Positions 42,470 to 52,086 of a DNA stretch of 64,000 nt are shown in pieces. Position numbers and translations under genes: made by a program. The DNA is taken from contig NZ_JAAMOW010000012.1 of the NCBI RefSeq assembly GCF_011067135.1, positions 1 through 64,000 on the forward strand, given 5' to 3'. Every line of letters starts with the position of its first letter. Position 1 is the first letter of the stretch. This stretch comes from Solimonas terrae (GTDB lineage: Bacteria > Pseudomonadota > Gammaproteobacteria > Nevskiales > Nevskiaceae). Below the pieces are notes generated by a model. The model saw only the letters and a list, made by a program, of their open reading frames with translations, searched no databases and had not been told where the DNA came from.

Positions 42470-43324
42470 TTGAGCGACGTCAGCATTATTCTGCCGGCCA
42501 AGAACGAAGCCGCAGCGTTGAAGGGCTTGTTGCCTCGGTTGCTGGCGGCGCAACCGGACGCCGAAATCATCGTGGTCGACGATGGTTCAACCGACGACAC
42601 TCGTGCACTTTGCCTGCAAGCCGGTGTGCAGTGCCTGTCATCGCCGTATTCGATGGGCAACGGCGCCGCGATCAAGCGAGGCGCTCGCGCTGCGACCGGC
42701 AACATCCTGGTCTTCATGGACGCCGACGGCCAACATGATCCGGCCGATATCGAACGTCTCAGAACGAAACTCGAAGAGGGCTACGACATGGTCGTCGGTG
42801 CCCGGAACTGGGAAGGTCAGGCCGGGGTCGGTCGCGGTCTGGCCAACACGCTCTACAACTGGCTGGCGTCACGGATGACCAACTGCCAGGTTGCAGACCT
42901 GACCTCGGGCTTTCGCATCGCCAGAGCCGACAAGTTCAAGGAATTCCTGCATCTGCTGCCCAACGGATTTTCGTATCCGACGACCAGCACGATGGCGTTT
43001 TTCCGCAGCGCCTACGCGGTCGCCTACCTGCCGATCGCCGTCAGCCAGCGTGTCGGCAAAAGCCACATCAGGCCGATCCGCGATGGCATGCGCTTCCTGC
43101 TGATCATCTTCAAGATCGCAACACTCTATTCGCCATTGAAACTCTTTGTTCCTGCCAGCGTGATGTTTTTCCTGCTCGGCTTCGGGCACTACATGTTCAC
43201 GTTTGTCACCGAACATCGCCTCACCAACATGAGCGTGCTGCTGTTCTCCGCGGCCGTGGTCGTGTTTCTGATCGGATTGATCTCGGAGCAGATCACGGCA
43301 CTGACCTATCGGCGCGCCGACTGA
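42470..43324 (+). CDS. Family 2 glycosyltransferase (membrane-associated)
   Basis: A 284-residue GT2 enzyme. The N-terminal GT-A domain has SIILPAKNEAAALKGLLPRL, the nucleotide-sugar site VVDDGSTDDT (about 38-47) and the metal-binding FMDADGQHDPADI (about 82). Two C-terminal membrane helices (LFVPASVMFFLLGFGHYMF and VLLFSAAVVVFLIGLISEQI) resemble dolichyl- or undecaprenyl-phosphate hexose transferases. It starts with TTG at 42470, after AGGAC; no ATG is available. It may load a sugar onto undecaprenyl phosphate. It heads the plus-strand part of the glycan locus. Confidence 0.88.
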   Translation: MSDVSIILPAKNEAAALKGLLPRLLAAQPDAEIIVVDDGSTDDTRALCLQAGVQCLSSPYSMGNGAAIKRGARAATGNILVFMDADGQHDPADIERLRTKLEEGYDMVVGARNWEGQAGVGRGLANTLYNWLASRMTNCQVADLTSGFRIARADKFKEFLHLLPNGFSYPTTSTMAFFRSAYAVAYLPIAVSQRVGKSHIRPIRDGMRFLLIIFKIATLYSPLKLFVPASVMFFLLGFGHYMFTFVTEHRLTNMSVLLFSAAVVVFLIGLISEQITALTYRRAD

Positions 43325-43327
43325 GCA

Positions 43328-44476
43328 ATGGCGAGAAGGAAGCGGGTTCTGATTGTTGCTCGAAATCTTCCCCCTTATTGGGGCGGCATGGAGCGACTGA
43401 ACTGGCATATCGCCGAAGAACTATCTCGAGAAGCCGAGGTGCGCATAGTTGGACCTTCGGGTTCGGCGGCATGTGCACCGGCAGCGGTTGCAGTCAGTGA
43501 AATTCCGCTCAAGCCACTGCCATGGTTCCTGCTGAAGTCCATGTGGCGGGCGCTCCAGCTTGCGCAAAAATGGCAACCCGACATTGTGCTCGCGGGAAGC
43601 GGACTGACGGCGCCTTTGTGCTGGATCGCGGCACGAGTGTGCGGTGCGTCATCTGTCGTTTACGTGCATGGACTGGATGTTGCGGTTTCGCACCCGATCT
43701 ATCGCGCCATCTGGTTTCCGACATTACGGAGAATGGATCGCGTTGTTGCCAATAGCCGCGCTACGGCGGCTCTGGCTGCTGAACTGGGCATTCGCGCAGC
43801 GCGCATCAGCATCATTCATCCGGGCTCTGATATTTCGTCGCGATCACCGGATGTTGCCGCCGCGGGAATATTCAGGAGCCGGAGCGACATTCGCGACAGG
43901 CCCTTGCTGCTATCAGTTGGCCGGCTCACGCGACGCAAGGGATTGCGCGAATTCGTGAGCGACGTCTTGCCGAAGATCGTTGCGCGGCGACCCGAAGTTC
44001 TGCTGGTCATCGTCGGCGATGCGCCGACGCATTCGTTGCATGCTGAAGTTCAGACACGACAGAGCATTCAGGATGCTGCCGACGCGGCAGGCGTCGGCGC
44101 GAATATCCTGTTTCTGGGTGTCATCACGGATCAGCAGCGACTCGACGAAGTCTATCGATCGGCTGATTTGCACGTTTTTCCGGTGCGCGAGATTCCTGGC
44201 GATCCCGAAGGTTTCGGGATGGTTGCGCTGGAGGCTGCCGCGCGCGGAGTACCTACCGTTGCATATTCGACCGGGGGCATCCCCGACGCGGTTGCAGATG
44301 GCGTTTCGGGTGTTTTGGTCCAGCCGGGAGATCATGAACGGTTCGCTGCGGAAGTCGTTCGTCTCATGGCGGACCCGGCGGCCGACGAATTCCGACGGAC
44401 AACCTATCAATTCGCCCGGCAGTTCGGGTGGGGCGAATTTGGGGCGAAGCTGCGCGCTACCATTCTTGAGAGGTAA
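43328..44476 (+). CDS. Family 4 (GT-B) glycosyltransferase
   Basis: A 382-residue GT4 enzyme. The N-terminal acceptor domain starts RKRVLIVARNLPPYWGGMER; the C-terminal donor domain has LLSVGRLTRRKGLREFV and the EX7E-type motif in PEGFGMVALEAAARGVPTVA followed by GGIPDAV. Retaining transfer of a nucleotide-activated sugar to the lipid-linked glycan is expected. It starts 3 bases after the GT2 gene and is surely cotranscribed; it converges with the minus-strand glycosyltransferases. Confidence 0.9.
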   Translation: MARRKRVLIVARNLPPYWGGMERLNWHIAEELSREAEVRIVGPSGSAACAPAAVAVSEIPLKPLPWFLLKSMWRALQLAQKWQPDIVLAGSGLTAPLCWIAARVCGASSVVYVHGLDVAVSHPIYRAIWFPTLRRMDRVVANSRATAALAAELGIRAARISIIHPGSDISSRSPDVAAAGIFRSRSDIRDRPLLLSVGRLTRRKGLREFVSDVLPKIVARRPEVLLVIVGDAPTHSLHAEVQTRQSIQDAADAAGVGANILFLGVITDQQRLDEVYRSADLHVFPVREIPGDPEGFGMVALEAAARGVPTVAYSTGGIPDAVADGVSGVLVQPGDHERFAAEVVRLMADPAADEFRRTTYQFARQFGWGEFGAKLRATILER

Positions 44477-44566
44477 GTCTGGCGCTTTTCGATTTTCGGC
44501 TAACAGCCCTCGAGCCGGATGGCATTGTTGGCACGCGATGGGACGGAACGCTGGTTCGGTATCGCG

Positions 44567-45631
44567 TCACGCAAGCAGTTCTTCAAGACGCAGCGCACTG
44601 GTATCCCATGATGGCGGCAGCTTGTATTCGGGCGTGCGCATGCTGCGGTTCTCCATCATCCGTTGCGCGTGGCCGGCGGAATCGCCTATGCGAGCAAGGA
44701 AGTGTGCATTGTCGCTCAGCATCCAGGACACGGCGGCGGTCGCCGAAGCGGCAACGGCTACGCCGCACGCCATGGCTTCACAAAGCTTTACGGGATAGCT
44801 GTATCGCCCGAACGAAGTGTCTGCAAGCACGACGCAGCACAGGTCGACTGCGTTCGTCACCACGGGCATCGCTGCATCGTCAACGTAGCCGAGGCTGATT
44901 ACACCTGGTGCCGAGATGGCGTGCGCTGGCGGCCTGCCCGTAAGGACCATGTGCGATTCCGGAAGTTGTTTGCGAACGGCTGCGAATGCATCGAGGATCA
45001 GATTTGATCCGCGGCTCTTCGACCATCCTCCCGCGTAGCCGAACAGCGTGGCACGCTCTGGCAATCCTAGCCGCCTGCGACATTCGCCACGATCCATCCG
45101 AAAGAAGTTCGGGTCGGCACACATCGGCAGGATATGCACGTCGGATGGATTCTGCCGCGAGCGACCGAGCTTTTCCGCAAGCTGTGGACCGGCTGCGATG
45201 ACGAGATCGGCGGCCCGCACCGCACGACGCCACAACCAGTGCAGCGGCAGGTTGGCTGGCAGATAGGCTTCATAGTTGTCATAAGCGTCGATCGCCAGCC
45301 TGCAATCTGCGGAGCGCGATAAACGATGGGCCAGCCATCCCGCCCAGGCGTCCGAGCAACCGACGATCCAGTCTGGTCTGAAAGCGCGGACTTCCGACTC
45401 TACAGTGCGCCATAGCTTCGGAATGCCGAGCGTAAGGAAATCGTGGCTCGACCAGACAATGCCGTCGCGATCGATTTCCAGTGAAGGCTGTTTCTGGTAT
45501 CCGCACAACTGTACGCGCACGTCGTGACCGAGCGCGGCCAGCGCGACCGGCAGATGGTAGAAACGACCATAGGGGCGGGCGATCAGATCCCTTTGCTGGG
45601 GATGTCGCTTGCAGACGAAGAGTACTCGCAA
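44567..45631 (-). CDS. Family 4-like (GT-B) glycosyltransferase
   Basis: A 354-residue GT-B glycosyltransferase. MRVLFVCKRHPQQRDLIARP at the start and the donor-site region (TLFGYAGGWSKSRGSNLILD, then YSYPVKLCEAMACGVAVAAS) are the recognised elements. The Glu of KLCEAMACG is the nucleotide-ribose-binding residue. The sugar transferred is unknown. It is the last gene of the minus-strand glycan operon, 31 bases after the preceding glycosyltransferase gene. Confidence 0.85.
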   Translation of the reverse strand: MRVLFVCKRHPQQRDLIARPYGRFYHLPVALAALGHDVRVQLCGYQKQPSLEIDRDGIVWSSHDFLTLGIPKLWRTVESEVRAFRPDWIVGCSDAWAGWLAHRLSRSADCRLAIDAYDNYEAYLPANLPLHWLWRRAVRAADLVIAAGPQLAEKLGRSRQNPSDVHILPMCADPNFFRMDRGECRRRLGLPERATLFGYAGGWSKSRGSNLILDAFAAVRKQLPESHMVLTGRPPAHAISAPGVISLGYVDDAAMPVVTNAVDLCCVVLADTSFGRYSYPVKLCEAMACGVAVAASATAAVSWMLSDNAHFLARIGDSAGHAQRMMENRSMRTPEYKLPPSWDTSALRLEELLA

Positions 45632-45662
45632 GAATGTCTCACTTCAGTTTGCTATGTGAAGG

Positions 45663-46868
45663 CTATACGTCGTCACGGGCTCGGCAGCCATCAAGGTATG
45701 TGACGATGGTGCGAGCCAGATGTTTCAGTCGCTGGTCTCCCAGCCAGAGGAGTTCGTCGCGCTGCGGGCGCTCGTGTGGTGTGGCTATCATCTCGGCAGC
45801 GGCCGTGGCCAAGCTTCGGTGGTCTCCCGCCGCGAAGAAACTTATATTTCCGCAATCGATCTCCCTGTTGACGGGAATGTCCGACACCACGGTTCGAACG
45901 CCTAGACCGACCGCTTCGTAGACTGAGCCGCCTCCAGGGCCTCCCTCGAACAAGGTGGGCTGCAGTAGCGCTTCGCATCCGCGTAGAAGTGCTAGCTGAT
46001 CGCGCTTGGGGATGAGTCCAAGGTACTTTACGTCGGCGTTGATCTGAAGCGACCGTGCAAGGTCAAGCAGTCGCCCGTAGTGAGCTGGATCGCGATGATC
46101 TATCGGATCGCCAGTCAGTACTAAACGTAGATTTGACCACTTTGAATCCTCTTTCATGAGGGCGAAGGCTCGCAATGCCGTTGCATGATCCTTGTGTTTC
46201 CAGAAATGGTTGCATACAAGAAGGTACGGACCGCTGATGTCGTAACGCTTTTCTATAACCGCAGGATCAGCGTCAAACCACCACGGCATCGCATAGGGCG
46301 TGAATGGCATTGCCAATATGCGAGAAGCATCAACGTGAAGGAACTTTGAAACATCTCGTGCCGTATCTTTCGAGTTGACGACAACGCCGTCCGATGCTGC
46401 GGCAATGGCGCGGAATCGCCGGTCGCGACGGTATCGGGTATGCGGGGCAAAGAGGTGCGGCATGTGACGATGCTGGAAGTCGAAAATGTATCCGATACGG
46501 ATTGCACTCTCCCTAGCTAATGGGAGCATGGTTGGAAACACGATATCCGCCCCAATTTTTTCGGCAGCTTGCAGTATCCCGCTCCCGCTGTTGGCACATC
46601 TCACGAGGCAGTGATCACCGGCTATGCTGCGAGCGATACCTGCCAGCGAAGGTGCACTAGAGCCTGTCGTGGATTTCGAACGTATTGATCGCCATTTTCG
46701 CATTGTCCTTTGCCACGCCCGCTGAGATAGCGAAGGCTCCGGAAGCGCGCAGTGAAGGGAAACGTCGGCAGCCACTGAATGGTGGCTCAGCGCTGCGACC
46801 AGCATTCGTGAGAAGTCCAAGCCGCCGTTCCACGCAATGAATCCATGCAGTGGTAGTAGAACCCTCAC
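45663..46868 (-). CDS. Family 4 (GT-B) glycosyltransferase, probable deoxyhexose or mannose type
   Basis: A 401-residue GT-B protein. It most likely starts with GTG at 46868, which overlaps the acetyltransferase stop by four bases and gives the N-terminus VRVLLPLHGFIAWNGGLDF; the frame continues to 47051 without similarity. The donor domain has YLLVCNHFWKHKDHATALRAF, GLIPKRDQLALLRGCEALLQ, then PTLFEGGPGGGSVYEAVGLG with VRTVVSDIPVNRE, typical of GT4 enzymes using GDP-sugars. Base composition here is visibly lower in GC than in the flanking core genes. Confidence 0.85.
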   Translation of the reverse strand: MRVLLPLHGFIAWNGGLDFSRMLVAALSHHSVAADVSLHCALPEPSLSQRAWQRTMRKWRSIRSKSTTGSSAPSLAGIARSIAGDHCLVRCANSGSGILQAAEKIGADIVFPTMLPLARESAIRIGYIFDFQHRHMPHLFAPHTRYRRDRRFRAIAAASDGVVVNSKDTARDVSKFLHVDASRILAMPFTPYAMPWWFDADPAVIEKRYDISGPYLLVCNHFWKHKDHATALRAFALMKEDSKWSNLRLVLTGDPIDHRDPAHYGRLLDLARSLQINADVKYLGLIPKRDQLALLRGCEALLQPTLFEGGPGGGSVYEAVGLGVRTVVSDIPVNREIDCGNISFFAAGDHRSLATAAAEMIATPHERPQRDELLWLGDQRLKHLARTIVTYLDGCRARDDV

Positions 46869-47512
46869 GTCTTCGGCCTCGCCGGTGTTCCAATATAAAC
46901 GCCTGGCGCGAGAATGGATCTGATCACCGTTGCGCCCGCGCCAATCGTGCAGCCGTCGATAATTGAGAGGCTGTCTTTGACTACCGCGCCGGCTCCGACG
47001 AAACAATCCGAACCAAGGCTTACGCGCCCAGATATTATTCCGCCGGGGCACACTGTAGAAAAGTCGCCTACTCGGCTATGGTGCGCTATGGCGACTCTCG
47101 GATTGATATGTACAAAATTGCCGATTGCGACCTCAGTGCTCAGCGACGCTCCGGGATAGACGATTGCGCCATGGCCAAACGTCACCTTGCCTGGTCGCCT
47201 GTCCATTACGACCGACGGATGGATCAGCGGCGGGTAGCGCCTGTTCGGTAGTTTCTCGGCCGCCGTCAGTGCTCGCCGTTTCGCCGCACTGTCACCGATC
47301 CCAATGTACACGTCGACTAGTTGTTTTCCGCACAAGTCCTGAAGCTGGCCCTCGGCTGTCACCGGGATACCGTCGATTACTTCGCCCGGGCGCCAATCAG
47401 AGTCGGAGACGACGAACGCGGCAACGCGCTCCGATCCATCTCGTGGGTTCATTTCGTCGAGAAGCCACGCGATTTCGAGCGCTACACCGCCGGCGCCAAA
47501 TACCAAGATCAT
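46865..47512 (-). CDS. PglD/PerB-like sugar N-acetyltransferase (left-handed beta-helix)
   Basis: A 215-residue two-domain enzyme. The N-terminal Rossmann-like domain (ILVFGAGGVALEIAWLLDEM) is the nucleotide-sugar-binding domain of PglD/NeuD/PerB; from about residue 95 a left-handed beta-helix of hexapeptide repeats follows (IVYPGASLSTEVAIGNFVHI, CPGGIISGRVSLGSDCFVGA), with the proposed catalytic His in IAHHSRVGDF. It lies directly after the perosamine-synthase-like gene (ATGA overlap at 47509-47512), so acetylation of GDP-perosamine by acetyl-CoA is the best guess; acylation of another amino sugar cannot be excluded. Confidence 0.85.
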   Translation of the reverse strand: MILVFGAGGVALEIAWLLDEMNPRDGSERVAAFVVSDSDWRPGEVIDGIPVTAEGQLQDLCGKQLVDVYIGIGDSAAKRRALTAAEKLPNRRYPPLIHPSVVMDRRPGKVTFGHGAIVYPGASLSTEVAIGNFVHINPRVAIAHHSRVGDFSTVCPGGIISGRVSLGSDCFVGAGAVVKDSLSIIDGCTIGAGATVIRSILAPGVYIGTPARPKT

Positions 47513-48612
47513 GCGGTTTCCCCGAAGTGCGCCAAGATCAGATCGATGATGATTTCGAACCCATCTTCGGACAAGCTCTGCCAGCTTGGAAAGTTCAGGC
47601 CGCGCGACGCAATGTTGACGGCCACGGGATACTGCTCCGAGTCTTCACGGTACATTGGCATCGTGTGCACTGGATGGAATATCGGTCGCGTTTCAACTCC
47701 ACCGGCCGACAGAGCCGAGCGTAGCTGGTCACGCTGCCTTTCACTTGGTGTCAGAGCAGTTACCATCCAGTACGAGGACTCCTCTCCGCTGCGCACTCCT
47801 TGGAAAGTAAGAGGTGTACCGGAAAGACGGGTGCGGTAACGCGTGGCGAGTTCAATCTTGCCATTCAGAATGGCATCAACCCGTTCGAGCTGCGCCACCC
47901 CGAGTGCGGCGCATATATTGGTCATGCGGTAGTTGTAGCCCACCTCGTCATGCCAGTATTCGCGATGTGCTACCAAGCCTTGACCGCGCAGGTGACGCAA
48001 GCGAGCGTCGAGCTCTGCGTTCCGACAGACGATCATACCGCCTTCGCCTGTTGTAATCGTCTTGTTCCCGAAAAAGCTAAAAGTGGCGACATCTCCGAAG
48101 GTGCCGACATGCCGTCCGAAAAGTCGGGTGCCGATCGCTTCTGCGCAATCCTCCACTAGTAGCAAGCGGTGGCGCGCGCAGGTTGCTGCGAGCCTCTCCA
48201 TTTCGCATGCGCCGCCGTATAGATGTACGGCCATTACTGCTCGTGTACGCGGTCCAATCTTGCGCTCGACGTCGTCAGGATCGACCTGCCAAGTATCGGC
48301 GAGGGAATCCACGAAAACGGGCACCGCGCCAACGTAGCGGATCGCATTTACGGACGCGACGTACGTCAGTGTCGGAACGATAACCTCGTCACCTGGTCCA
48401 ATACCGAGTGCTAACAAGGCCAAATGCAAGGCGACTGTGCCGTTGCACACGGTTGCTGCGTAGGGCGCATCGACATAGTTCGCGAAATTCCTCTCGAATA
48501 TTTCTATAAAGCGTCCCTTGGACGAAATCCAGGTGCTGTCCAAGCACTCGGCGACGTAGGCCTTCTCGTTACCCGAGAGATCAGGTTGGTAGACTGGTAT
48601 TCGGTATTGCAT
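47509..48612 (-). CDS. per: GDP-perosamine synthase-like aminotransferase (DegT/DnrJ/EryC1)
   Basis: A 367-residue PLP enzyme. The start IPVYQPDLSGNEKAYVAECL, then DSTWISSKG, GDEVIVPTLTYVASVNAI and the PLP-lysine region FSFFGNKTITTGEGGM are very close, from memory, to Vibrio cholerae RfbE/Per-type perosamine synthases, which aminate GDP-4-keto-6-deoxymannose at C4 using glutamate. The substrate would come from Gmd encoded downstream in the same cluster. It starts 14 bases after the flippase stop and overlaps the acetyltransferase gene. A role on another 4-keto sugar is possible but less likely given gmd. Confidence 0.85.
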   Translation of the reverse strand: MQYRIPVYQPDLSGNEKAYVAECLDSTWISSKGRFIEIFERNFANYVDAPYAATVCNGTVALHLALLALGIGPGDEVIVPTLTYVASVNAIRYVGAVPVFVDSLADTWQVDPDDVERKIGPRTRAVMAVHLYGGACEMERLAATCARHRLLLVEDCAEAIGTRLFGRHVGTFGDVATFSFFGNKTITTGEGGMIVCRNAELDARLRHLRGQGLVAHREYWHDEVGYNYRMTNICAALGVAQLERVDAILNGKIELATRYRTRLSGTPLTFQGVRSGEESSYWMVTALTPSERQRDQLRSALSAGGVETRPIFHPVHTMPMYREDSEQYPVAVNIASRGLNFPSWQSLSEDGFEIIIDLILAHFGETA

Positions 48613-48626
48613 CGCGACTCCGCGAA

Positions 48627-49988
48627 TCAGTACGTCTTTGCGAGAACGTCAGTCAGGATCCGACGGCTAAACAGTATCAGGGGAAGAAGGCTGCATCCTA
48701 TATAGCTAATCAGCGTAGTCCACGGCATCGCCACGACGCCAATATTGGCTAGCGCCCAGATTTTTGCAGAGAAGCAAACCGCAGCGAATGTGCAGCCGAC
48801 GATGATTTGGTAGCGCATCACACTGGCGGCGTTCAGGAAGGTGCCAATTGCGGAGCCGACAGATTCAAATATCGACCAGAGCGCAAATCCCGTCAGCAAC
48901 GCGCTTGGCACGTCTATTGGGTGATGCATCCAGAACCGCAGGATGTACTTGAACCCGAGCACAAGCACAGAAGCGAACAAGATCGAGAAGATGCCCGCCA
49001 GCGCTAGCGAATTTCTAAGCGTCTTTAGCACCCAATGCTGGTCTTTAGCTGCAAGCGCGTTGCGATAGGCCGGCCACAATGGTGCCCATATTAGGCTGAG
49101 GGCCAGGGGAATAACTGAGAAGAGCCGCTGTACGATAGCGTAAACACCAGCTTGTGTTGGATCCTGCAGGGCTGAAATCAACGGCAGGTCCGCCGAAAAG
49201 GCAAGTGCTGCTGCCAGCTGCATTACGAAGAACAGCGAACCTTCGCGGCGAATCTGCGTGGCGATTCTGGCTTGATATGGAACAATCTCTGAGGTTTGCG
49301 TCGCTGGATCGTGTGCGAGCGAAAATGTATTGCCTATTGACGCGAGCAGCGGTGTGCCGACTGCGGCCAGAGTAAGCCAGGGCAGAGTGGCTCCCAGAAC
49401 GGAAGCTGCCATCACGACCGCAAGCGCCAGCAGCTGCCCCGCAGTTTGCCAGCGGAACGCGCGCGCGCCATGGCCGAGGCCAAGCTGTACGCGGTTTGCC
49501 AGATTTAGCGGTACTGCGGCTACTATTGAAAAAAGAACCGCTGCGAACGCGAAACGGCAATCCGTCGACATGGTCTCGGGAAGTCCGAGTAACCGGTGCC
49601 ACGGCGCCAGCGGGAGCGCAATCAGCACGGTAAGTGCCAGACACGCGGCGACCTTAAAAAGAGTGCGCCGGCCTTCACGTAGAATTATCGGAATTTCGCT
49701 GCTCTGACCACGACCGCGCGCCGCGGCGACGAGGTTCATCGTTCCGCTGCCAAAACCGAAATCTAGGAAGCCCGCAAAATATACGAGCGACACAAGTGTC
49801 GCCCAAGCGCCAAATTCCTTCGGCCCCAGCGAGCTGAGTACGAATGGCACCGCAACGAATAGATTTGCGGCGGCGGCCAGCTTGGCCGCCAGCGCCCAAC
49901 TGGCGGTGTTGGCAATGTTGCGTCCACGATGCCCTATCAAAGAGGATGGGCGCGGTGAGGTCAGAATGCGCGCCAAGCGGGCAGCCAT
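48627..49988 (-). CDS. Wzx-type polysaccharide flippase
   Basis: A 453-residue integral membrane protein with about twelve helices and no large soluble domain, opening with TASWALAAKLAAAANLFVAV. This layout is that of the Wzx/MOP-family flippases that move undecaprenyl-linked oligosaccharides across the inner membrane. Sequence conservation in the family is low, so the call rests on size, topology and its position among sugar-nucleotide and glycosyltransferase genes. Its start overlaps the end of the GDP-fucose synthase gene (shared base at 49988). Wzy, the polymerase, is not evident in the window. Confidence 0.85.
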   Translation of the reverse strand: MAARLARILTSPRPSSLIGHRGRNIANTASWALAAKLAAAANLFVAVPFVLSSLGPKEFGAWATLVSLVYFAGFLDFGFGSGTMNLVAAARGRGQSSEIPIILREGRRTLFKVAACLALTVLIALPLAPWHRLLGLPETMSTDCRFAFAAVLFSIVAAVPLNLANRVQLGLGHGARAFRWQTAGQLLALAVVMAASVLGATLPWLTLAAVGTPLLASIGNTFSLAHDPATQTSEIVPYQARIATQIRREGSLFFVMQLAAALAFSADLPLISALQDPTQAGVYAIVQRLFSVIPLALSLIWAPLWPAYRNALAAKDQHWVLKTLRNSLALAGIFSILFASVLVLGFKYILRFWMHHPIDVPSALLTGFALWSIFESVGSAIGTFLNAASVMRYQIIVGCTFAAVCFSAKIWALANIGVVAMPWTTLISYIGCSLLPLILFSRRILTDVLAKTY

Positions 49989-50974
49989 CAGGATGACCTG
50001 ATCTGACGGGCCCTGATGTTGCCCAGAGGTAATTCCCGATCGGCGACAACCGCAGCGTAGGTGCTTACGATGCCAGCTTGGAGTCTGATGCCGGCTTTCC
50101 AGCCGAGCGCGTCCATCCTTGATGTATCGAGGCGCTTGCGTGGCGTTCCGTCCGGGCGCGATGGATCGAATTCCATGCGTCCACGGAATCCCGTCGCTTC
50201 CGCGATCAGTTGTGCCAGTTCGGCAATGCTGACCTCGTCGCCGGAGCCGATATTGACAATTTCCTCGCTGCTGTAACGCTGCATCAGCAGCAATGCAGCG
50301 TCAGCGAGGTCATCCACATGCATGAATTCGCGCAATGGCGTGCCGGTGCCCCAGATCGTCACCGTGTCGTCTCCGCGTTGCACGGCCTCATGAAAACGTC
50401 GGATCAGGCCGGGGAGAACGTGCGAATCCAGCGGATCGAAGTTGTCGCCCGGGCCGTAGAGATTGGTCGGCATCGCGCAGATCGCGTCAAAGCCGTATTG
50501 GCGACGATAGGCCTGGCAGGTCTTGATGCCGGCGATTTTGGCGATCGCATACCACTCGTTGGATGATTCCAGAGGGGCTGTCAGCAGCGAATCTTCACGC
50601 AGCGGTTGCGGCGCCAGCTTGGGATAAATGCACGACGAGCCGAGGAACAGCAGCTTGCGGGTTCCGTTCCGCCAGGCCGAATGGATGATGTTGTTCTGGA
50701 TCGCGAGGTTGTCGTGGACGAATTCGGCTGGATACGTGCTGTTGGCGCGAATGCCGCCGACCCGCGCGGCTGCGAGGAACACATAGTCGGGGCGGTGTTC
50801 GGCAAAGAAGTGTTCGACGGCGGCCTGATTGGTCAGATCAAGCTCGTCGTGACGGCGCAGTATGAGATGCTCGGCGCCGGCCTGACGGAGTCTGCGCACC
50901 AGAGCAGCCCCCGCCAGACCGCGATGACCCGCGACATAGATTCGGGCCGAAGCATCAAAACCTGTTTCACTCAT
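49988..50974 (-). CDS. fcl: GDP-L-fucose synthase
   Basis: A 328-residue extended SDR making GDP-L-fucose from GDP-4-keto-6-deoxy-D-mannose (epimerisation at C3 and C5, then NADPH reduction at C4). The motifs are [44 protein letters not shown] and [12 protein letters not shown] (catalytic Tyr/Lys), with [12 protein letters not shown] and [12 protein letters not shown] later. ATG at 50974 ([17 protein letters not shown]) was chosen; 50989 and 51028 are in-frame alternatives. It overlaps the gmd stop by eight bases, so translation is coupled to gmd. Confidence 0.95.
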   Translation of the reverse strand: MSETGFDASARIYVAGHRGLAGAALVRRLRQAGAEHLILRRHDELDLTNQAAVEHFFAEHRPDYVFLAAARVGGIRANSTYPAEFVHDNLAIQNNIIHSAWRNGTRKLLFLGSSCIYPKLAPQPLREDSLLTAPLESSNEWYAIAKIAGIKTCQAYRRQYGFDAICAMPTNLYGPGDNFDPLDSHVLPGLIRRFHEAVQRGDDTVTIWGTGTPLREFMHVDDLADAALLLMQRYSSEEIVNIGSGDEVSIAELAQLIAEATGFRGRMEFDPSRPDGTPRKRLDTSRMDALGWKAGIRLQAGIVSTYAAVVADRELPLGNIRARQIRSS

Positions 50975-52079
50975 GCTGTCTGGGTACATGGTAGCCCGCA
51001 GAATTGACCAGGGCGTCGCGGCGTGCAAGCTCCAGGTCGCTGCGCGTCATTTCACTCACCAATTCGGCAAAGCTCGTTTTCGGCGTCCAACCCAGCTTCT
51101 CGCGTGCCTTCGTCGAATCGCCCAGCAGGGTTTCCACCTCCGCCGGGCGGAAATAGCGAGGGTCGACCTCGACGACGCGCTGCCCCGGCTTTACCGCCGA
51201 ATCAGAAGGCGCCATCACCGCGACGGCATGCTCATGTCGGCCCTTCTCGCGCCATTCCAGGGTGATACCAAGTTCGCACGCGACGGCAGTGACAAAGTCA
51301 CGAACCGAATATTGTGTTCCGGTTGCGATGACAAAATCTTCAGCGGCAGCCTGCTGCAGCATCAGCCACTGTGCCTCCACGAAATCGCGGGCATGACCCC
51401 AATCGCGGCGTGCATCCAAATTGCCCAGATACAGGCAATTCTCCAGTCCCAGGTGAATCCTCGAGAGTGCCCGGGTGACCTTGCGAGTAACGAAGGTTTC
51501 ACCGCGAACCGGCGATTCGTGGTTGAACAGGATGCCATTGCAGGCATACAAACCGTAGGCCTCACGATAGTTAACCGTAATCCAGTACGCATATAGCTTG
51601 GCTACGCCATAAGGCGAACGCGGATAGAACGGCGTTGTCTCGCGTTGTGGGGTCTCCTGAACCTTTCCGAACAATTCGGAAGTGGAGGCTTGGTAAAAAC
51701 GCGTTTTGGATCCCAGGTCCAATATCCGGATCGCCTCGAGCATGCGCAGCGTGCCGATCGCGTCGGCGTTTGCGGTGTACTCGGGCGTTTCGAACGAAAC
51801 CTGCACATGGCTCTGGGCGCCTAGATTGTAGATTTCGTCCGGCTGGATCTGCTGGATGATGCGGATAAGATTGGTCGCATCGGTGAGATCACCGTAGTGC
51901 AAGGTGAACCGGCGCCCGGAGGCATGTGGATCTTCGTAAAGATGGTCAATGCGCTCGGTATTGAAAGACGAGGCGCGGCGTTTGATCCCATGAACCGCGT
52001 AGCCCTTGGACAGCAGGAACTCCGCAAGGTAAGAGCCGTCCTGTCCGGTGACTCCGGAAATTAATGCGCACTTCGCCAT
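50967..52079 (-). CDS. gmd: GDP-mannose 4,6-dehydratase
   Basis: A 370-residue extended SDR converting GDP-D-mannose to GDP-4-keto-6-deoxy-D-mannose, the branch point to GDP-fucose and GDP-perosamine. Seen are the NADP motif [20 protein letters not shown], the [20 protein letters not shown] loop, [31 protein letters not shown] and the catalytic [10 protein letters not shown]. Length fits the family. It lies 7 bases downstream of the GT2 gene and overlaps fcl. Confidence 0.96.
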   Translation of the reverse strand: MAKCALISGVTGQDGSYLAEFLLSKGYAVHGIKRRASSFNTERIDHLYEDPHASGRRFTLHYGDLTDATNLIRIIQQIQPDEIYNLGAQSHVQVSFETPEYTANADAIGTLRMLEAIRILDLGSKTRFYQASTSELFGKVQETPQRETTPFYPRSPYGVAKLYAYWITVNYREAYGLYACNGILFNHESPVRGETFVTRKVTRALSRIHLGLENCLYLGNLDARRDWGHARDFVEAQWLMLQQAAAEDFVIATGTQYSVRDFVTAVACELGITLEWREKGRHEHAVAVMAPSDSAVKPGQRVVEVDPRYFRPAEVETLLGDSTKAREKLGWTPKTSFAELVSEMTRSDLELARRDALVNSAGYHVPRQHE

Positions 52080-52086
52080 CGGGCCC

